Source: an uncultured Desulfobacteraceae bacterium (GTDB lineage Bacteria > Desulfobacterota > Desulfobacteria > Desulfobacterales > Desulfatirhabdiaceae). From it: a stretch of DNA of 64,000 bases. Position numbers and translations under genes: made by a program. The stretch is taken from the NCBI GenBank assembly GCA_903953895.1, contig CAJBLH010000030.1, forward strand, positions 1 through 64,000. The letters run 5' to 3'. How positions within the stretch are numbered: the first letter of the stretch is position 1; each line of letters begins with the position of its first letter. The notes under the pieces were generated by a model. It saw nothing but the letters and a program-made list of their open reading frames with translations. It searched no databases and was not told the origin of the DNA. Below are positions 63,170-64,000 of the stretch, piece after piece.

Positions 63170-64000
63170 ATGATGAAATATCGAATATGCCCGGCTATCT
63201 GCTTGTACGCGTTTTTTTTATTGTCGGCCTGCACCGGGATATTCTTTTGCCCGACGTTGCTTGGGGCGGCCGGCACGCCGGATACACTTTTGCAGGAATT
63301 GGCCGTTCCGGAAAAAGGCGCTTACACCGGCGCTTATGTGGATTTTGGCGAGGGCGAAGACAATGTGACGCTGGAAGCCATCGAAAATTTTGAAAAAATG
63401 GTGGGAAAACATCAGGCGGTCATTGGCCTTGGCAATTTTTGGGGAGAGCAGCAATTCCCGGTAAAAAACGTTCATATCATCTCCAGCTATGGCGCTGTTC
63501 CCCTGCTTTACTGGTCACCCTGGGATAAACCATACACGGAAAACGCCCTGCCGGACCGATTCAACCTTTACAATATCCTCACCGGCATGTGGGATGCGTA
63601 TATCGATAAATGGGCAGATGATGCCAGGCATTTCGGAAAACCGCTGCTGGTCGCCTGGGGGATAGAAATGAACGGCACCTGGTTTCCCTGGTCGGGATAT
63701 CATTATGGCGGTGGGCAACGGGATTCTGTAAACCAACCCCCAGACTATATCGGTCCAAAAATCTTCAAACAAGCTTATCGGTATGTGGTGGATCGGGTTC
63801 GCAGTAAAGGCGCGCGCAATATCCAGTGGATTTTTCATGTGAACAACTACTCCCACCCGTCTGCGGAATGGAATCGTTATGCCGCTTACTATCCGGGCTC
63901 GAATTACGTTGACTGGCTTGGGCTGAGTGTTTACGGTAAATTGGATAAGAATATGGGGTGGGGCGCATTTTATGATGTCTGTAATCAGGCATATCAGGAA
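63170..64000 (+). CDS. GH26-like glycoside hydrolase (partial at window end)
   Basis: The frame is open from 63170 to the window end (277 codons), with no stop, so the gene continues beyond 64000. The product begins with a signal sequence (MMKYRICPAICLYAFFLLSAC, in two parts), possibly a lipobox-type or Sec signal. The mature part resembles GH26 mannanase-like enzymes: acid/base E166 in GIEMNGTWFPWSG and the preceding LLVAWG. The nucleophile should lie in the missing part. A GTG at 63164 is an alternative start; AAGG is weakly placed. It follows the GH18/NodB/GT2 gene by 69 bases, which supports a shared polysaccharide role. Confidence 0.75.
   Translation, partial: MMKYRICPAICLYAFFLLSACTGIFFCPTLLGAAGTPDTLLQELAVPEKGAYTGAYVDFGEGEDNVTLEAIENFEKMVGKHQAVIGLGNFWGEQQFPVKNVHIISSYGAVPLLYWSPWDKPYTENALPDRFNLYNILTGMWDAYIDKWADDARHFGKPLLVAWGIEMNGTWFPWSGYHYGGGQRDSVNQPPDYIGPKIFKQAYRYVVDRVRSKGARNIQWIFHVNNYSHPSAEWNRYAAYYPGSNYVDWLGLSVYGKLDKNMGWGAFYDVCNQAYQE

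Overview
The window looks like chromosomal DNA of a Gram-negative, sulfate-reducing member of the Desulfobacterota (Desulfobacteraceae-like). The main support is a dissimilatory-type ATP sulfurylase (sat) with its own promoter and terminator. Consistent with this are a two-subunit acyl-CoA carboxylase, a 3-hydroxyacyl-CoA dehydrogenase, cytochrome bd oxidase without other respiratory oxygen genes, LpxC (hence lipid A), and a PrkA/YeaH/SpoVR stress cluster. The exact genus cannot be fixed from sequence reading alone.

Layout. (1) 247-3824: acyl-CoA/propionyl-CoA carboxylase, carboxyltransferase then biotin carboxylase-biotin carrier. (2) 4175-7920: a small signalling group made of a PilZ protein and, on the other strand, an ABC exporter-type protein with an unusual long insertion in its nucleotide-binding domain, a cyclic-nucleotide-domain protein and a STAS protein. 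(3) 8278-13979: sat, a class II aldolase-like protein, a PA14-like exported protein, an amidase and a 3-hydroxyacyl-CoA dehydrogenase. (4) 14234-36485: a MarR regulator and then a phage-defence island built on a type 1-like BREX system, in the order brxE-brxA-brxB-brxC-pglX, an 8 kb block of cargo, then pglZ-brxL. The cargo holds an AlbA_2/histidine-kinase-like ATPase protein, two PIN toxin-antitoxin pairs on the opposite strand, an AAA ATPase followed by a 24-codon remnant of a DUF4276-type partner, a family 1 glycosyltransferase and a membrane class III adenylate cyclase. (5) 36620-40126: a PhzF-like protein, a SAM methyltransferase and glpD. (6) 40286-47784: a four-gene minus-strand operon prkA-yeaH-spoVR-second prkA-like gene. 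(7) 47864-52560: an AMIN-domain protein, cydAB, a DUF4390 protein and lpxC, all on the minus strand. (8) 52883-64000: plus-strand genes for a hydantoinase-like protein, a histone-deacetylase-like hydrolase, a glycerophosphodiesterase, a Nudix hydrolase, PtsP (enzyme I of the nitrogen phosphotransferase system), a large membrane protein joining GH18-like, NodB and GT2 domains, and a GH26-like hydrolase cut by the window end.

The most interesting part is the BREX island. The slot between pglX and pglZ has clearly been worked on repeatedly. A 100-base segment containing the 3' end of the AlbA_2 gene is repeated 1,090 bases further on, on the far side of the first toxin-antitoxin pair. A 107-base palindromic MITE-like element occurs twice. 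A family of TTTATTATCC half-sites surrounds the AlbA_2 gene and is partly carried inside its coding sequence. The AAA ATPase partner gene is broken just where the second toxin-antitoxin pair begins. Inside pglX a lower-GC stretch covers the region expected to set DNA specificity, which suggests allele exchange.

The second unusual item is the ABC transporter. Its nucleotide-binding domain has about 260 extra residues between the Q-loop and the signature motif, and two segments of that insert resemble the Q-loop. It is encoded with a cyclic-nucleotide-type protein that lacks the phosphate-cassette glutamate but has a CxxC pair at each end, and with a STAS protein.
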